From positions 73,971-98,110 of the forward strand of contig DDBH01000013.1 of assembly GCA_002333405.1 (NCBI GenBank): 24,140 bases of DNA, read 5' to 3'. Origin of the DNA: Micrococcales bacterium UBA2037. Its GTDB lineage: Bacteria; Actinomycetota; Actinomycetes; Actinomycetales; Microbacteriaceae. Of the stretch, positions 7,658 to 15,900 are shown piece after piece. Position 1 is the first letter of the stretch. Every line of letters begins with the position of its first letter. The position numbers were made by a program, and so were the translations under genes. The notes under the pieces were generated by a model. It saw only the letters and a program-made list of their open reading frames with translations, was not told the origin of the DNA and made no database searches.

Positions 7658-9436
7658 TCAGCCACCTTGCAGTTTTTGAGCAACATCCAGCCACTCAGAC
7701 TCATTTTTGTCCAACTCGGCCTCAAGGCTGGTTAGTTGATTCCCCAGAGCGGTTAGCCCTTCGTAATCCAGCGGATCGTGCTCGTTGAGCTGCTTCCGCA
7801 TGCCCTCAATTGCACTTTGGTTCTTAGCAACCTGTCGCTCAAGCCTTGCCAAGTCCTTTTCCAAAGCCCGCTTTTGGGCCCCCGAAACGCTCTGAACCGA
7901 TGCTGTCGCAGTTGCCGGCTTGGTGAACTGACCTTTTCTTAGCTCTAGGTATTGCTCAACTCCGCGAGTGAGGTGGCGAAGCTTGCCGTCACCCAAAAGC
8001 GCATATTGGTCATCGGTTACACGCTCCAGCAGGTAGCGGTCGTGACTTACAACAATCAAGGTGCCGGGCCAACTATCCAGCAGGTCTTCGATGGCCGCGA
8101 GCATGTCAGTATCGAGGTCATTTGTTGGCTCGTCCAGAATCAAAACATTCGGCTCTTGGAACAAAAGTCGAAGCAGCTGGAGCCGGCGCCGTTGACCTCC
8201 GGAAAGGTCCTTGATTGGAGTCTGCAGCTGCTGCTGGTCGAAGCCGAGTTGCTCCAGCAGCTGGCCGGTTCCAACTTCTTTCTTGCCAACCACAAATGTT
8301 GTCTTTTCGCGCTTAATCAGGTCAAAGATGCGCTCATTGGCATGGCTGTCCAGTTCGTGAACGTCCTGAGACAGTGTTGCAAATTTGACGGTCTTGCCGA
8401 TCTTGATTCTTCCGCTGGCGGCTTGCAACTGACCAGTTAGTAGCCTGACCAGCGTGGTCTTACCCACACCGTTTGCTCCAATCAGTCCGACCCTGTCTCC
8501 CGGTCCCAATCGCCAAGTCAAGTCATCAAGAATTACCTGATTGTCAGGGGTGTTGTAGCTAACATCCTCAAAATCAACCACGTCTTTACCAAGTCGGGTA
8601 GTCGCCAGTTGAGCCAGCTCTACTGAGTTGCGCGGGGGTGGCTCATTTGCAATCAGTTCAAGTGCCGCATCGATCCTGAACTTAGGTTTAGCGGTTCGGG
8701 CCGGTGCGCCACGACCGAGCCAGGCAAGCTCTTTACGAAGCAGGTTTTGTCGTCTGGATTCGATTGCTGCTGCCTGCCTTGAGCGCTCTGCTCGCTGCTG
8801 CACGTAGGCCGCGTAGCCACCCTCAAAGGGCTCAATCTGACCCCCGTAGACCTCCCAGGTGAGGTTGCAAACAGCATCCAAAAACCACCGGTCGTGAGTG
8901 ATAACGACTAGTCCCCCGACGTTTTTTGGCCACCTGGTTTTGAGGTGCTCGGCAAGCCAAGCAACGCCGTCAACATCCAAGTGGTTGGTTGGCTCATCCA
9001 GAAAAATAACGTCGTATTCGCCGGCCAGCAAAGCAGCCAGCGCCACCCGTCGACGCTGCCCCCCAGAGAGCTCACCAACCAACTGACTCCACTCAAGGTC
9101 AGCTAGCAGTCCAGATAAAACCTCGCGAATTTTAGGGTCAGAGGCCCATTCAAACTCGGGACAATCGCCGACCACAGCCTGCGCAATTGTCGAATCCTCC
9201 GGGATTGAGTCAACCTGGGTCAAAAATCCCACCCTCAGGTCACCGCGCCAGATCACCCTGCCGGAATCTGGAACAAGCTGTTTAGTCAAGACCTTCAGCA
9301 GGGTTGATTTTCCATCACCATTTCGTCCGACGATGCCGACCCGATCGCCATCGTTTATGCCGACCGTGATCTCTGAGAAAACGCGCTTCGTTGGAAACTC
9401 GTGGCTGATTTTATCGCCACCCATTAGGTGAGCCAC
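7658..9436 (-). CDS. ABC-F family ATPase, Uup-like
   Basis: This is a soluble protein with two ATPase cassettes and no membrane segments, the mark of ABC-F ribosome-associated factors. The first cassette has Walker A GRNGDGKST (37-45), signature LSGGQRRRVALA and Walker B FLDEPTNHLD. The second has GANGVGKTT, LSGGQRRRLQL and ILDEPTNDLD. A charged coiled coil ends the protein (ALEKDLARLERQVAKNQ onward), as in Uup. The start is GTG at 9436, giving MAHLMGGDKISHEFPTKRVF and 592 residues. It matches homologues and overlaps the ispE stop by one base (TAGTG); an upstream extension of the frame lies within ispE and is not used here. The role in ribosome rescue or quality control is inferred from the family. 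Confidence 0.93.
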   Translation of the reverse strand: MAHLMGGDKISHEFPTKRVFSEITVGINDGDRVGIVGRNGDGKSTLLKVLTKQLVPDSGRVIWRGDLRVGFLTQVDSIPEDSTIAQAVVGDCPEFEWASDPKIREVLSGLLADLEWSQLVGELSGGQRRRVALAALLAGEYDVIFLDEPTNHLDVDGVAWLAEHLKTRWPKNVGGLVVITHDRWFLDAVCNLTWEVYGGQIEPFEGGYAAYVQQRAERSRQAAAIESRRQNLLRKELAWLGRGAPARTAKPKFRIDAALELIANEPPPRNSVELAQLATTRLGKDVVDFEDVSYNTPDNQVILDDLTWRLGPGDRVGLIGANGVGKTTLVRLLTGQLQAASGRIKIGKTVKFATLSQDVHELDSHANERIFDLIKREKTTFVVGKKEVGTGQLLEQLGFDQQQLQTPIKDLSGGQRRRLQLLRLLFQEPNVLILDEPTNDLDTDMLAAIEDLLDSWPGTLIVVSHDRYLLERVTDDQYALLGDGKLRHLTRGVEQYLELRKGQFTKPATATASVQSVSGAQKRALEKDLARLERQVAKNQSAIEGMRKQLNEHDPLDYEGLTALGNQLTSLEAELDKNESEWLDVAQKLQGG

Positions 9437-10314
9437 TAGGAGATCAACTCCGCGCCTCGATCTGTAGTCTGCGTAACCAGAGTCTTTAGGCCATGTCCTA
9501 AAAATACCTGCTGCCACTGTTCAATTTCCGAAAGATCTTCGCTGATCATGAAAAGGGTCGGACCAGACCCTGAAACATAGGCGGTCTTTCCCGGAACCAG
9601 GCCGGCCAATCCAGCCAAATCTGGCCGAAGCGAAAACGCGGCGGTTGCAAGTGAGTTTCGCCCAAGAATGCTTTCCAGGTTTGCCCCAAAGGCCTCCTGC
9701 AGACTCTTGGGGCTCATGGTGAGATCACCGTCAGGGACCAAGCGGTCAAATTCCTTGAAAACAGCCGCGGTGCTGAGACCGGGGGTGCTGAAAACTAGCA
9801 AGACCTGTTGCTGCGGCAAGGCTGGAAGTGGCTCAAGGTTTGCGCCGGTACCGGTGCCAAGCGCAGTTCCGCCAAGCAGTGAAAACGGAACGTCGGCTCC
9901 GATATTTGCCGCCACCTTCATCATTTCCGGCACAGCCAGCCCTAGACCCCAGGCGCTGTTGAGTGCAAGAAGTGCTGCCGCTGCGTCGGCTGAACCGCCG
10001 GCCATCCCGCCTGCAGGTGGAACCTGCTTCCTGATTTCAAAGCGCATCGGCTGCGCAGTTGCCAGGCCAGCAAATTTAGCCAGCTCCTCGGCAGCTCGAA
10101 TCACGAGATTTGAGCTGTCGGTCGGGACGCTGGCTGATTCTTGAATGCCGTCGCTGATCAGATCAATTTGCCAGCTGTCTGCCGGCTCAACGCCGACCTG
10201 CTCAAAAAAGTCCAGCGCCTGATAAATACTGGCAACCTCGTGGTAGCCGTCAGCTCCAAGCGGTCCGCACAAAAACGTCAGGTTGATCTTGGCTGGGGCT
10301 ATTGCGCTAATCAT
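9436..10314 (-). CDS. ispE: 4-diphosphocytidyl-2-C-methyl-D-erythritol kinase
   Basis: IspE phosphorylates CDP-methylerythritol in the MEP route to isoprenoids. The 292-residue GHMP kinase has AKINLTF at 8-14, LGADGYHEVAS, the ATP loop PPAGGMAGGSADAAA (99-113) and the C-terminal glycine motif YVSGSGPTLFM. The start is ATG at 10314, overlapping the rsmA stop as ATGA. The following ABC-F gene starts on its stop codon, so both junctions point to coupled translation. The rsmA-ispE order is conserved across actinomycetes. Confidence 0.96.
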   Translation of the reverse strand: MISAIAPAKINLTFLCGPLGADGYHEVASIYQALDFFEQVGVEPADSWQIDLISDGIQESASVPTDSSNLVIRAAEELAKFAGLATAQPMRFEIRKQVPPAGGMAGGSADAAAALLALNSAWGLGLAVPEMMKVAANIGADVPFSLLGGTALGTGTGANLEPLPALPQQQVLLVFSTPGLSTAAVFKEFDRLVPDGDLTMSPKSLQEAFGANLESILGRNSLATAAFSLRPDLAGLAGLVPGKTAYVSGSGPTLFMISEDLSEIEQWQQVFLGHGLKTLVTQTTDRGAELIS

Positions 10315-11126
10315 TTAGCCTCCGCAATTGCAATGAATTGATCAATTCTGAGCTCTTCGCCCCGGGTTCTGGGGTCAATGCCGGCCCGAACCAAAATTTC
10401 TTCCGACTTTGTAGCTGAGCCAGCCCAACCAGAAAGGGCCTGCCGCAGCGTCTTTCTGCGCTGTGCGAAGGCTGCGTCGATCACTGCAAACACCTCTTTG
10501 CGGTCTGCTGTTCGCTCCGCACCAGTTTCAAAATAAACCAACGCCGAATCCACATTTGGAGCAGGCCAAAAAACATTTCGCCCAACATTGCCGGCCAGTC
10601 TGGCTGGCCCATACCAGGCAAGCTTCAAGCTTGGTGAGCCATACTCCTTGCCGCCGGGTTGGGCCGCGAGTCGATGAGCTACCTCGGCCTGAACCATAAC
10701 CAAACCCTTTTTGATGCTCGGGAAGGAGGCTAGGAAGTGAAGCAGCACCGGTACCGAGATGTTGTATGGAAGATTTGCCACCAGGGCAGTCGGATTCAAG
10801 GGAAGTGATTTGATCTGAAGCGCGTCGGCTAAAACAAGCTCCAGCTTCTTTTCGGGCAGGCGCCTGGCAACTGTCGCCGGAAGCTCCGCAGCCAATTTAG
10901 GGTCCACCTCCACCGCCACCACCTGGTGGGCAGTCTCGAGTAATCCCAGCGTCAGAGAACCGAGCCCCGGCCCAATTTCAACGACCGTATCCTCTGCCGA
11001 AATTTGCGAGGCCGTCACAATTCGATGGATGGTGTTTGGGTCAATCACAAAGTTCTGGCCGAGCTTCTTGGTTGGTCGAATCTCCAACTTTCCGGCGAGT
11101 TCTCTTATCTCTGCGGCCCCGAGCAT
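10311..11126 (-). CDS. rsmA: 16S rRNA (adenine1518-N6/adenine1519-N6)-dimethyltransferase
   Basis: RsmA (KsgA) dimethylates two adjacent adenines near the 3' end of 16S rRNA during 30S maturation. The protein shows KKLGQNFVIDPNTIHRI (20-36), the AdoMet motif VVEIGPGLGSLT (48-59), acidic VEVD and the target-base motif NLPYNI (118-123). The chosen start is ATG at 11126, giving 271 residues and overlapping the tatD stop as TGATG. A GTG seven codons earlier is possible but less likely. In many actinomycetes rpfB lies between tatD and rsmA; it is absent here. Confidence 0.96.
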   Translation of the reverse strand: MLGAAEIRELAGKLEIRPTKKLGQNFVIDPNTIHRIVTASQISAEDTVVEIGPGLGSLTLGLLETAHQVVAVEVDPKLAAELPATVARRLPEKKLELVLADALQIKSLPLNPTALVANLPYNISVPVLLHFLASFPSIKKGLVMVQAEVAHRLAAQPGGKEYGSPSLKLAWYGPARLAGNVGRNVFWPAPNVDSALVYFETGAERTADRKEVFAVIDAAFAQRRKTLRQALSGWAGSATKSEEILVRAGIDPRTRGEELRIDQFIAIAEAK

Positions 11127-12022
11127 CAGGACAAACCTTCTGACCAAAGCCCATAAACAGCTTCGGTGTTCTGGTTCAACTGGGTGGCGAGCTCATTTGG
11201 AGTTGTCTCCATCAGCCCTGCCATAAATCGAAGTGTGTGGGGAACCAGGTATGGGGCATTTGCCCGGCCGCGAAGTGGCTCCGGAGTCAGGAATGGGGCG
11301 TCGGTTTCAATCAAAATTTGCGAAGGCTTAACCGCTAGCAGTGAATCTCTGAGGTGCTGATTCTTTTTGAACGTAATGTTCCCGGCAAACGAGAGATACC
11401 AGCCCTGCTCGAGGCAAATTTTCGCCAGGTCAAGATCACCTGAGTAGCAGTGAAAAACGGTCTTTGCTGGCGCCCCAACGCGAAGCATGGTCTCGACAAC
11501 ATCTTCGTGAGCATCTCGGTCATGAATTTGGAGCGCAAGATTATTTTGCTTCGCTATCTCAATGTGGCGCTCAAAGGAGTGGTGCTGCAGTGCCAGGGCA
11601 TCAGCTCCGTCGGTCCGAAAATAATCCAGTCCGGTTTCGCCAATTGCTCTCACACGTGGCTGTTTTGCCAGTTCCGCGATTTCGTCGATCGCCGCATTGA
11701 GTGACGAGAGCGACCCGTAGAGCGGGGCTTCGTTCGGGTGGATAGCCACTGCTGCCAAAAGCATCGGCTCGCTCTTGGCAATTTCGGCGGAGTACTTGGA
11801 ACTTTCCAAAGTGACCCCAACCTGAACCGCCCCAAGCATGTTTACCTGAAGCATTTTGGCCAGGTGATCCTGAATTCCCATCGGAAAATCGGTGTCCTCG
11901 ATTTCCAAATGAGTGTGGTTGTCGTAGGTTCCGATTTCTAAGGGCTCCGGTAAATCCGGGTAGAGCCGCTTGGCGTCCTTTTTGCCGTCGTAGCTGTTCC
12001 TAGAACGAACGAACTCGCTCAT
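11126..12022 (-). CDS. tatD: TatD family metal-dependent hydrolase (DNase)
   Basis: TatD proteins are TIM-barrel metal enzymes with 3'-5' DNase activity. The metal ligands are visible: NHTH (35-38), AIHPNE, IGETGLDYF, LQIHDRDAHED, FHCYSGD and IETDAPFLTPEPLRG near 240. At 298 residues it is longer than the roughly 260 of E. coli because of an N-terminal stretch of about 30 residues before the barrel (SEFVRSRNSYDGKKDAKRL). Such stretches are common in actinobacterial members. ATG at 12022 overlaps the metG stop as ATGA. The metG-tatD pairing is very widely conserved. Confidence 0.94.
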   Translation of the reverse strand: MSEFVRSRNSYDGKKDAKRLYPDLPEPLEIGTYDNHTHLEIEDTDFPMGIQDHLAKMLQVNMLGAVQVGVTLESSKYSAEIAKSEPMLLAAVAIHPNEAPLYGSLSSLNAAIDEIAELAKQPRVRAIGETGLDYFRTDGADALALQHHSFERHIEIAKQNNLALQIHDRDAHEDVVETMLRVGAPAKTVFHCYSGDLDLAKICLEQGWYLSFAGNITFKKNQHLRDSLLAVKPSQILIETDAPFLTPEPLRGRANAPYLVPHTLRFMAGLMETTPNELATQLNQNTEAVYGLWSEGLS

Positions 12023-13593
12023 GCGCTCTCTTCGACCCTTGGGAACAATGCCTCAAGTTCAGAAAGGCTCTGGCCGGGGTTCAGAAGGCCCCACTGGGCC
12101 GCTGAGGCCAGCGGTTGGCTAGCGATGCTGCCTAAATCGGTTCCGATGGCATCCCAGAGCCTCGTGGTCGCCTTTGGCATGACTGGCGCCAAGAGCACTG
12201 CCAGAGACCTAAGACCTTCAAGACTTGTGTACAGCACAGTTGCGAGCCTTGCTCGATCTGATGGCTCTTTGGCCAACACCCAGGGCTCCTGGGTGGTGAT
12301 GTAGTTGTTGAGCTCATCGACCAGGGTCCAAATCTTGGCAATTGCTTCGTGTGGGGCAATTGCGTCGATGGCTTTGTCGGCCTCTTCGGTGGCCTTTTTG
12401 GCTACGGCCATGACCTGGTTATCAGCATCGAGGTACTCCCCCGGTTCTGGAATGACTCCGTCAAAATACCTGGTGACCATTGCAACTGTTCTCGAGGCAA
12501 GATTTCCGAAGCCGTTGGCAAGCTCAGCGTTGTATCTGGCGCTTAGGTCCTCCCAGCTAAATGAGCCGTCTGAACCAAAGCCAATGGCCTTCATGAAGTA
12601 GTAGCGGAAGGCATCAGAGCCAAAGATGTCTGTGATTTGATTTGGGGATATTCCAGTGAGCTTGGATTTAGACATCTTTTCGCCACCAACCAGTAGCCAG
12701 CCGTGCCCAAACACCTGCTTAGGAGGTTGTAGTCCGGCTGCCATCAGCATCGCGGGCCAAATCACAGCATGAAAACGAAGGATGTCTTTTCCCACCACCT
12801 GAACATCTGCCGGCCAGAGCAAATCCAGTTTTTCCTGGTCACTGCCATAACCGATAGCAGTGATGTAGTTCAGAAGCGCGTCAAACCAAACATAGGTGAT
12901 GTGATCTGAGTCCCAAGGAATATCAATTCCCCAGTCGAATCGCTCTTTGGACCTGGAAATCGAAAGGTCGCTTAGTCCTTGCTTCACAAACGACACCACC
13001 TCGTTCTTAGCTGAGGCAGGTTGAACAAAGGTTGGGTTGTCCTCGTAGTGCTTTAGAAGCCGGTCCTGAAATTCACTCAGCTTGAAAAAGTAATTGGTTT
13101 CATTGAGCTGCTCGACCGGCTTGGAGTGAATCGCACAAACTCGTTGCCCGTCAAACTCACCCTGACCATCAATAAGATCGCCGTCGTTTTTATACTCTTC
13201 GCAGCCAACGCAATAGTTGCCCTCAAACGACCCCTGGTAGATGAAGTCCTTGTCATAAAGATCCTGGAGGAACTTCTGTACCGCCACCTCATGCCTTGGC
13301 TCAGTGGTTCGAATGAAGTCTTGGTTGTCAATGTCGATGGTCTCCAGCAGTGGCAGCCAGGATTCGGTGACCAACTTATCGGTCCAGCTCCTTGGGTCGG
13401 TGTGATTTCCAAGGGCAGTCCTGAGCACCTTCTCGCCATGCTCATCGGTTCCCGTAAGCAAAAAGGCGTCTTCGCCACGCTGGCGGTGCCACCGGGTGAG
13501 CACATCACATGCCACCTCGGTGTAGGCATGGCCGATGTGAGGCGCATCATTCACATAGAAGATGGGCGTGGTTACATAAAAAGACTTAGACAC
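12019..13593 (-). CDS. metG: Methionyl-tRNA synthetase
   Basis: MetG charges tRNA-Met and tRNA-fMet. The class I motifs are present: HIGH at 19-22 and KMSKS at 306-310. A zinc-knuckle insertion (YCVGCEEYKNDGDL then RVCAIHS) is followed by the ETNYFFKLSEFQ segment. The start is GTG at 13593, giving MSKSFYVTTPIFYVND and 524 residues, a compact form without the C-terminal dimerisation domain. An upstream extension of the frame lies within rsmI and is rejected on homology. There is no Shine-Dalgarno sequence, but a TAAGAT box ends 7 nt upstream. It leads the overlapping tatD-rsmA-ispE-ABC-F chain. Confidence 0.95.
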   Translation of the reverse strand: MSKSFYVTTPIFYVNDAPHIGHAYTEVACDVLTRWHRQRGEDAFLLTGTDEHGEKVLRTALGNHTDPRSWTDKLVTESWLPLLETIDIDNQDFIRTTEPRHEVAVQKFLQDLYDKDFIYQGSFEGNYCVGCEEYKNDGDLIDGQGEFDGQRVCAIHSKPVEQLNETNYFFKLSEFQDRLLKHYEDNPTFVQPASAKNEVVSFVKQGLSDLSISRSKERFDWGIDIPWDSDHITYVWFDALLNYITAIGYGSDQEKLDLLWPADVQVVGKDILRFHAVIWPAMLMAAGLQPPKQVFGHGWLLVGGEKMSKSKLTGISPNQITDIFGSDAFRYYFMKAIGFGSDGSFSWEDLSARYNAELANGFGNLASRTVAMVTRYFDGVIPEPGEYLDADNQVMAVAKKATEEADKAIDAIAPHEAIAKIWTLVDELNNYITTQEPWVLAKEPSDRARLATVLYTSLEGLRSLAVLLAPVMPKATTRLWDAIGTDLGSIASQPLASAAQWGLLNPGQSLSELEALFPRVEESA

Positions 13594-13600
13594 TTGAGAT

Positions 13601-13606
13601 ATCTTA
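13601..13606 (-). promoter_or_regulatory. Candidate -10 box (TAAGAT) for a leaderless metG transcript
   Basis: TAAGAT fits TANNNT, matches four of six bases of TATAAT and ends 7 nt before the metG GTG. Its first three bases are the rsmI stop codon. No good -35 is visible. Confidence 0.35.
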
Positions 13607-14422
13607 GGCTTTCGCCTGCAGTGCGTGCTGATACACCACGGATTTGGAAGCCGCAAATTGATCAGCTACCTCACCCGAGGCCTGCTTTAGGCCCATTCCG
13701 GATTCAGAGAGTTCGAGCGCTTTTTTGCCAAGCTCTTGGTAGTCAACGTCCTGCTCCCCCGCACCCGAGATCACCAAAACCATCTCGCCCTTCGGGCCAG
13801 TTTTCGCCCACTCAATAAGCTCCGAAAGTGGCCCGCGCTTTGTTTCCTCAAATTTCTTGGTCAGCTCTCTGGAAACACTCGCCTGTCGCTGGCCAGAGAG
13901 CACTTGGCTGGCATCAACCAGCGAGTCCAAGATTCGGTGCGGTGCTTCAAAGAACACCATGGTGCGCTTTTCAGTTGCCAGCGACTCAAACACCCGTACC
14001 CGCTCACCAGATTTTCTGGGCAAGAACCCCTCGAATGAGAATCTGTCAGTGGCGAGGCCAGAAACTGCGAGCGCCGAGACCACAGCCGATGGCCCTGGAA
14101 TTATTATTACCTCGACGCCGCTGTCCGCACATGCTTTCACGAGGTGGTAACCCGGATCAGAAATTGTTGGCATCCCGGCATCGCTAACCAGCACCACATC
14201 GCTGTCTGTTGCCAACGCAACCAATTCCAAAACTCGGTCTCGCTCATTGTGGTCGTGCAAGCTAATTAGCTTTGCTTTCGTGCTAACCCCTAGGCCCTTG
14301 CAGAGCCTAAGTAGCTCTCTGGTGTCCTCTGCCGCTATAAAACTGGCATCGGTGAGCATTTCAATCAAACGCCCGGATGCGTCGGATAAATTTCCAATAG
14401 GTGTGGCCGCGAGTATCAACAC
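13604..14422 (-). CDS. rsmI: 16S rRNA (cytidine1402-2'-O)-methyltransferase
   Basis: RsmI methylates the ribose of C1402 in the decoding centre. The protein shows the tetrapyrrole-methylase fold: LAATPIGNLSDASGRLIEML at the N-terminus, AAEDTRELLRL, SLHDHNE, VSDAGMPTISDPGYHLV and IPGPSAVVSALAVSGL. A small C-terminal helical domain ends the protein. GTG at 14422 gives 272 residues and places ATPIGNL where the family has it; TTG at 14419 is an alternative. The longer reading (to 14512) would run through the divergent pmt start and is rejected. It opens the long minus-strand block, 10 nt ahead of metG. Confidence 0.95.
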   Translation of the reverse strand: MLILAATPIGNLSDASGRLIEMLTDASFIAAEDTRELLRLCKGLGVSTKAKLISLHDHNERDRVLELVALATDSDVVLVSDAGMPTISDPGYHLVKACADSGVEVIIIPGPSAVVSALAVSGLATDRFSFEGFLPRKSGERVRVFESLATEKRTMVFFEAPHRILDSLVDASQVLSGQRQASVSRELTKKFEETKRGPLSELIEWAKTGPKGEMVLVISGAGEQDVDYQELGKKALELSESGMGLKQASGEVADQFAASKSVVYQHALQAKA

Positions 14423-14445
14423 GCTAAGCAAACTAGCATCTAAGC
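14423..14445. promoter_or_regulatory. Face-to-face -10 boxes for divergent rsmI and pmt
   Basis: Only 23 nt separate the two GTG starts. The plus strand carries TAGCAT (14434-14439), 6 nt before the pmt GTG. The minus strand carries TAGTTT (14435-14430), 7 nt before the rsmI GTG. The boxes share the bases at 14434-14435 inside a CTAG core. Both fit TANNNT and would give leaderless mRNAs. No clear -35 hexamer was found for either. Confidence 0.45.
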
Positions 14446-15900
14446 GTGATAACAGCAGCAATTCGATCAGCCCAGGTGATGGCGAGCCACCGTTGGTTCG
14501 CCCCAATCTCAACTTTGCTGATCACTGCCCTAGCGGCAATAATCCGGATTGCGAATCTAGCCAATCCGCGCTTGCTGGTATTTGACGAGACCTACTACGT
14601 CAAGGACGCCTACACCCTTGGTCTTTTCGGTTCGGAAAGAAATTGGCAGGATAACCCGAACCCTGATTTTGAAAGCGGAATCCTCAGCGGCTACCTGGAG
14701 GGAGCCGCCTACGTGGTTCACCCGCCCTTTGGCAAGTGGATCATTTGGTCGGGATTGGAGCTCTTTGGAGCAGATTCATCATTTGGCTGGAGGATAGCCA
14801 CCGCGGTGCTGGGGGTCCTGATGGTGCCGCTGGTAATCCTTATCGCCAGAAGGCTAATCGGATCCAACTTTTTTGCCGCCATTGCTGGACTATTCATGGC
14901 TCTAGAAGGCCTATCAATAACTCTGGCTAGAACGGCGATCTTGGACAGCAACCTTGCCTTCTTTGCACTGCTCGGTTTTTACTTCATTCTCCTAGACACT
15001 CAGGCCTGGTCAAGCCGGCTGCAGAAAACTAAATCGAGCGCCTTGAGATTTAGGCCCTGGTTGTTACTGGCCGGAATCAGCCTGGGGCTGGCCACCGGCA
15101 TTAAGTGGTCTGGGCTCTACTTTCTGGCAGTGTTTGGCCTCTACACCTTCGTGGTTGATTTGTGGCAGCGCGGTCGGATTGGGCTACCGAAAATCCTGGC
15201 CGTTGGCCAGGGTGCTCTCAATGCGATTACGCTGCTGGTTCCGGCACTGGTCAGCTACCTGGTTACCTGGCTTGGCTGGATCTTAGGCTCAAATGGCTGG
15301 GGCAGGAATGCAAAAGCCACCTGGTATGAATCCCTATGGGCGTATCACGTCAATGCCTACAGCTTCCACACTGGCCTGGACAGCCCTCACCCGTACCAGT
15401 CAAACGCTTTTGGGTGGCTTATTAGCCTGAGACCCACTGCGTTCTTTTTTGAGCGCTACGAAGCCGACAGTGCCTGCGGATTGCTCAGCAACTGCACAGT
15501 TGCCCTAACCGCAATTCCCAATCTCGTGGTTTGGATTGGCGGAGTAATGGCAATCATCTGGATGGCACTCCAGCTTCGTCACAAGTTTGACCCTGCAGCA
15601 CTGGCTATCATCAGCGGTTTTCTGGCCGGGTGGCTTCCCTGGGTGTTTTTCCTAAACCGAACAGCTTTCCAGTTCTACGCAGTCGCATACGCGCCATACC
15701 TAGCAATCGCACTTGCCTTCGCCCTCCACGCCTACTGGCGAAAGGGTGTGGCCAGGAAATTGCACTCTCGAAATGGCACGATTGCCCTGGTGGTATTTGC
15801 AACAGTGTTTGTCGCGATCTACTTCATGTCGATATGGACTGCGCTGCCGATGCCGCACCTAATGTGGCAACTGCAAATGCTGTTTCCGTTCTGGGTTTAG
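14446..15900 (+). CDS. pmt: Polyprenyl-phosphate-mannose protein mannosyltransferase (GT39/PMT)
   Basis: This multi-spanning protein of 484 residues, with roughly ten hydrophobic helices, matches actinobacterial PMT (Rv1002c type). PMT transfers mannose from polyprenyl phosphate to Ser/Thr of secreted proteins. The catalytic first outer loop carries VFDETYYVKDAYTLG (45-59) with the Asp-Glu pair at 47-48. HPPFGKWI near 92-99 and a C-terminal stretch with PWVFFLNRTAFQFYAVAYAP are typical. GTG at 14446 is chosen; ATG at 14479 is an alternative without a better ribosome site. It diverges from rsmI and its TAG overlaps the terC stop. Confidence 0.9.
   Translation: MITAAIRSAQVMASHRWFAPISTLLITALAAIIRIANLANPRLLVFDETYYVKDAYTLGLFGSERNWQDNPNPDFESGILSGYLEGAAYVVHPPFGKWIIWSGLELFGADSSFGWRIATAVLGVLMVPLVILIARRLIGSNFFAAIAGLFMALEGLSITLARTAILDSNLAFFALLGFYFILLDTQAWSSRLQKTKSSALRFRPWLLLAGISLGLATGIKWSGLYFLAVFGLYTFVVDLWQRGRIGLPKILAVGQGALNAITLLVPALVSYLVTWLGWILGSNGWGRNAKATWYESLWAYHVNAYSFHTGLDSPHPYQSNAFGWLISLRPTAFFFERYEADSACGLLSNCTVALTAIPNLVVWIGGVMAIIWMALQLRHKFDPAALAIISGFLAGWLPWVFFLNRTAFQFYAVAYAPYLAIALAFALHAYWRKGVARKLHSRNGTIALVVFATVFVAIYFMSIWTALPMPHLMWQLQMLFPFWV

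Noticed and set aside
9437..9517. Extended N-terminus of the ABC-F protein (MAAGIFRTWPKDSG...).
   Set aside because: These 27 codons lie entirely in ispE in another frame, and homologues begin at MAHL; the GTG at 9436 on the ispE stop is preferred.
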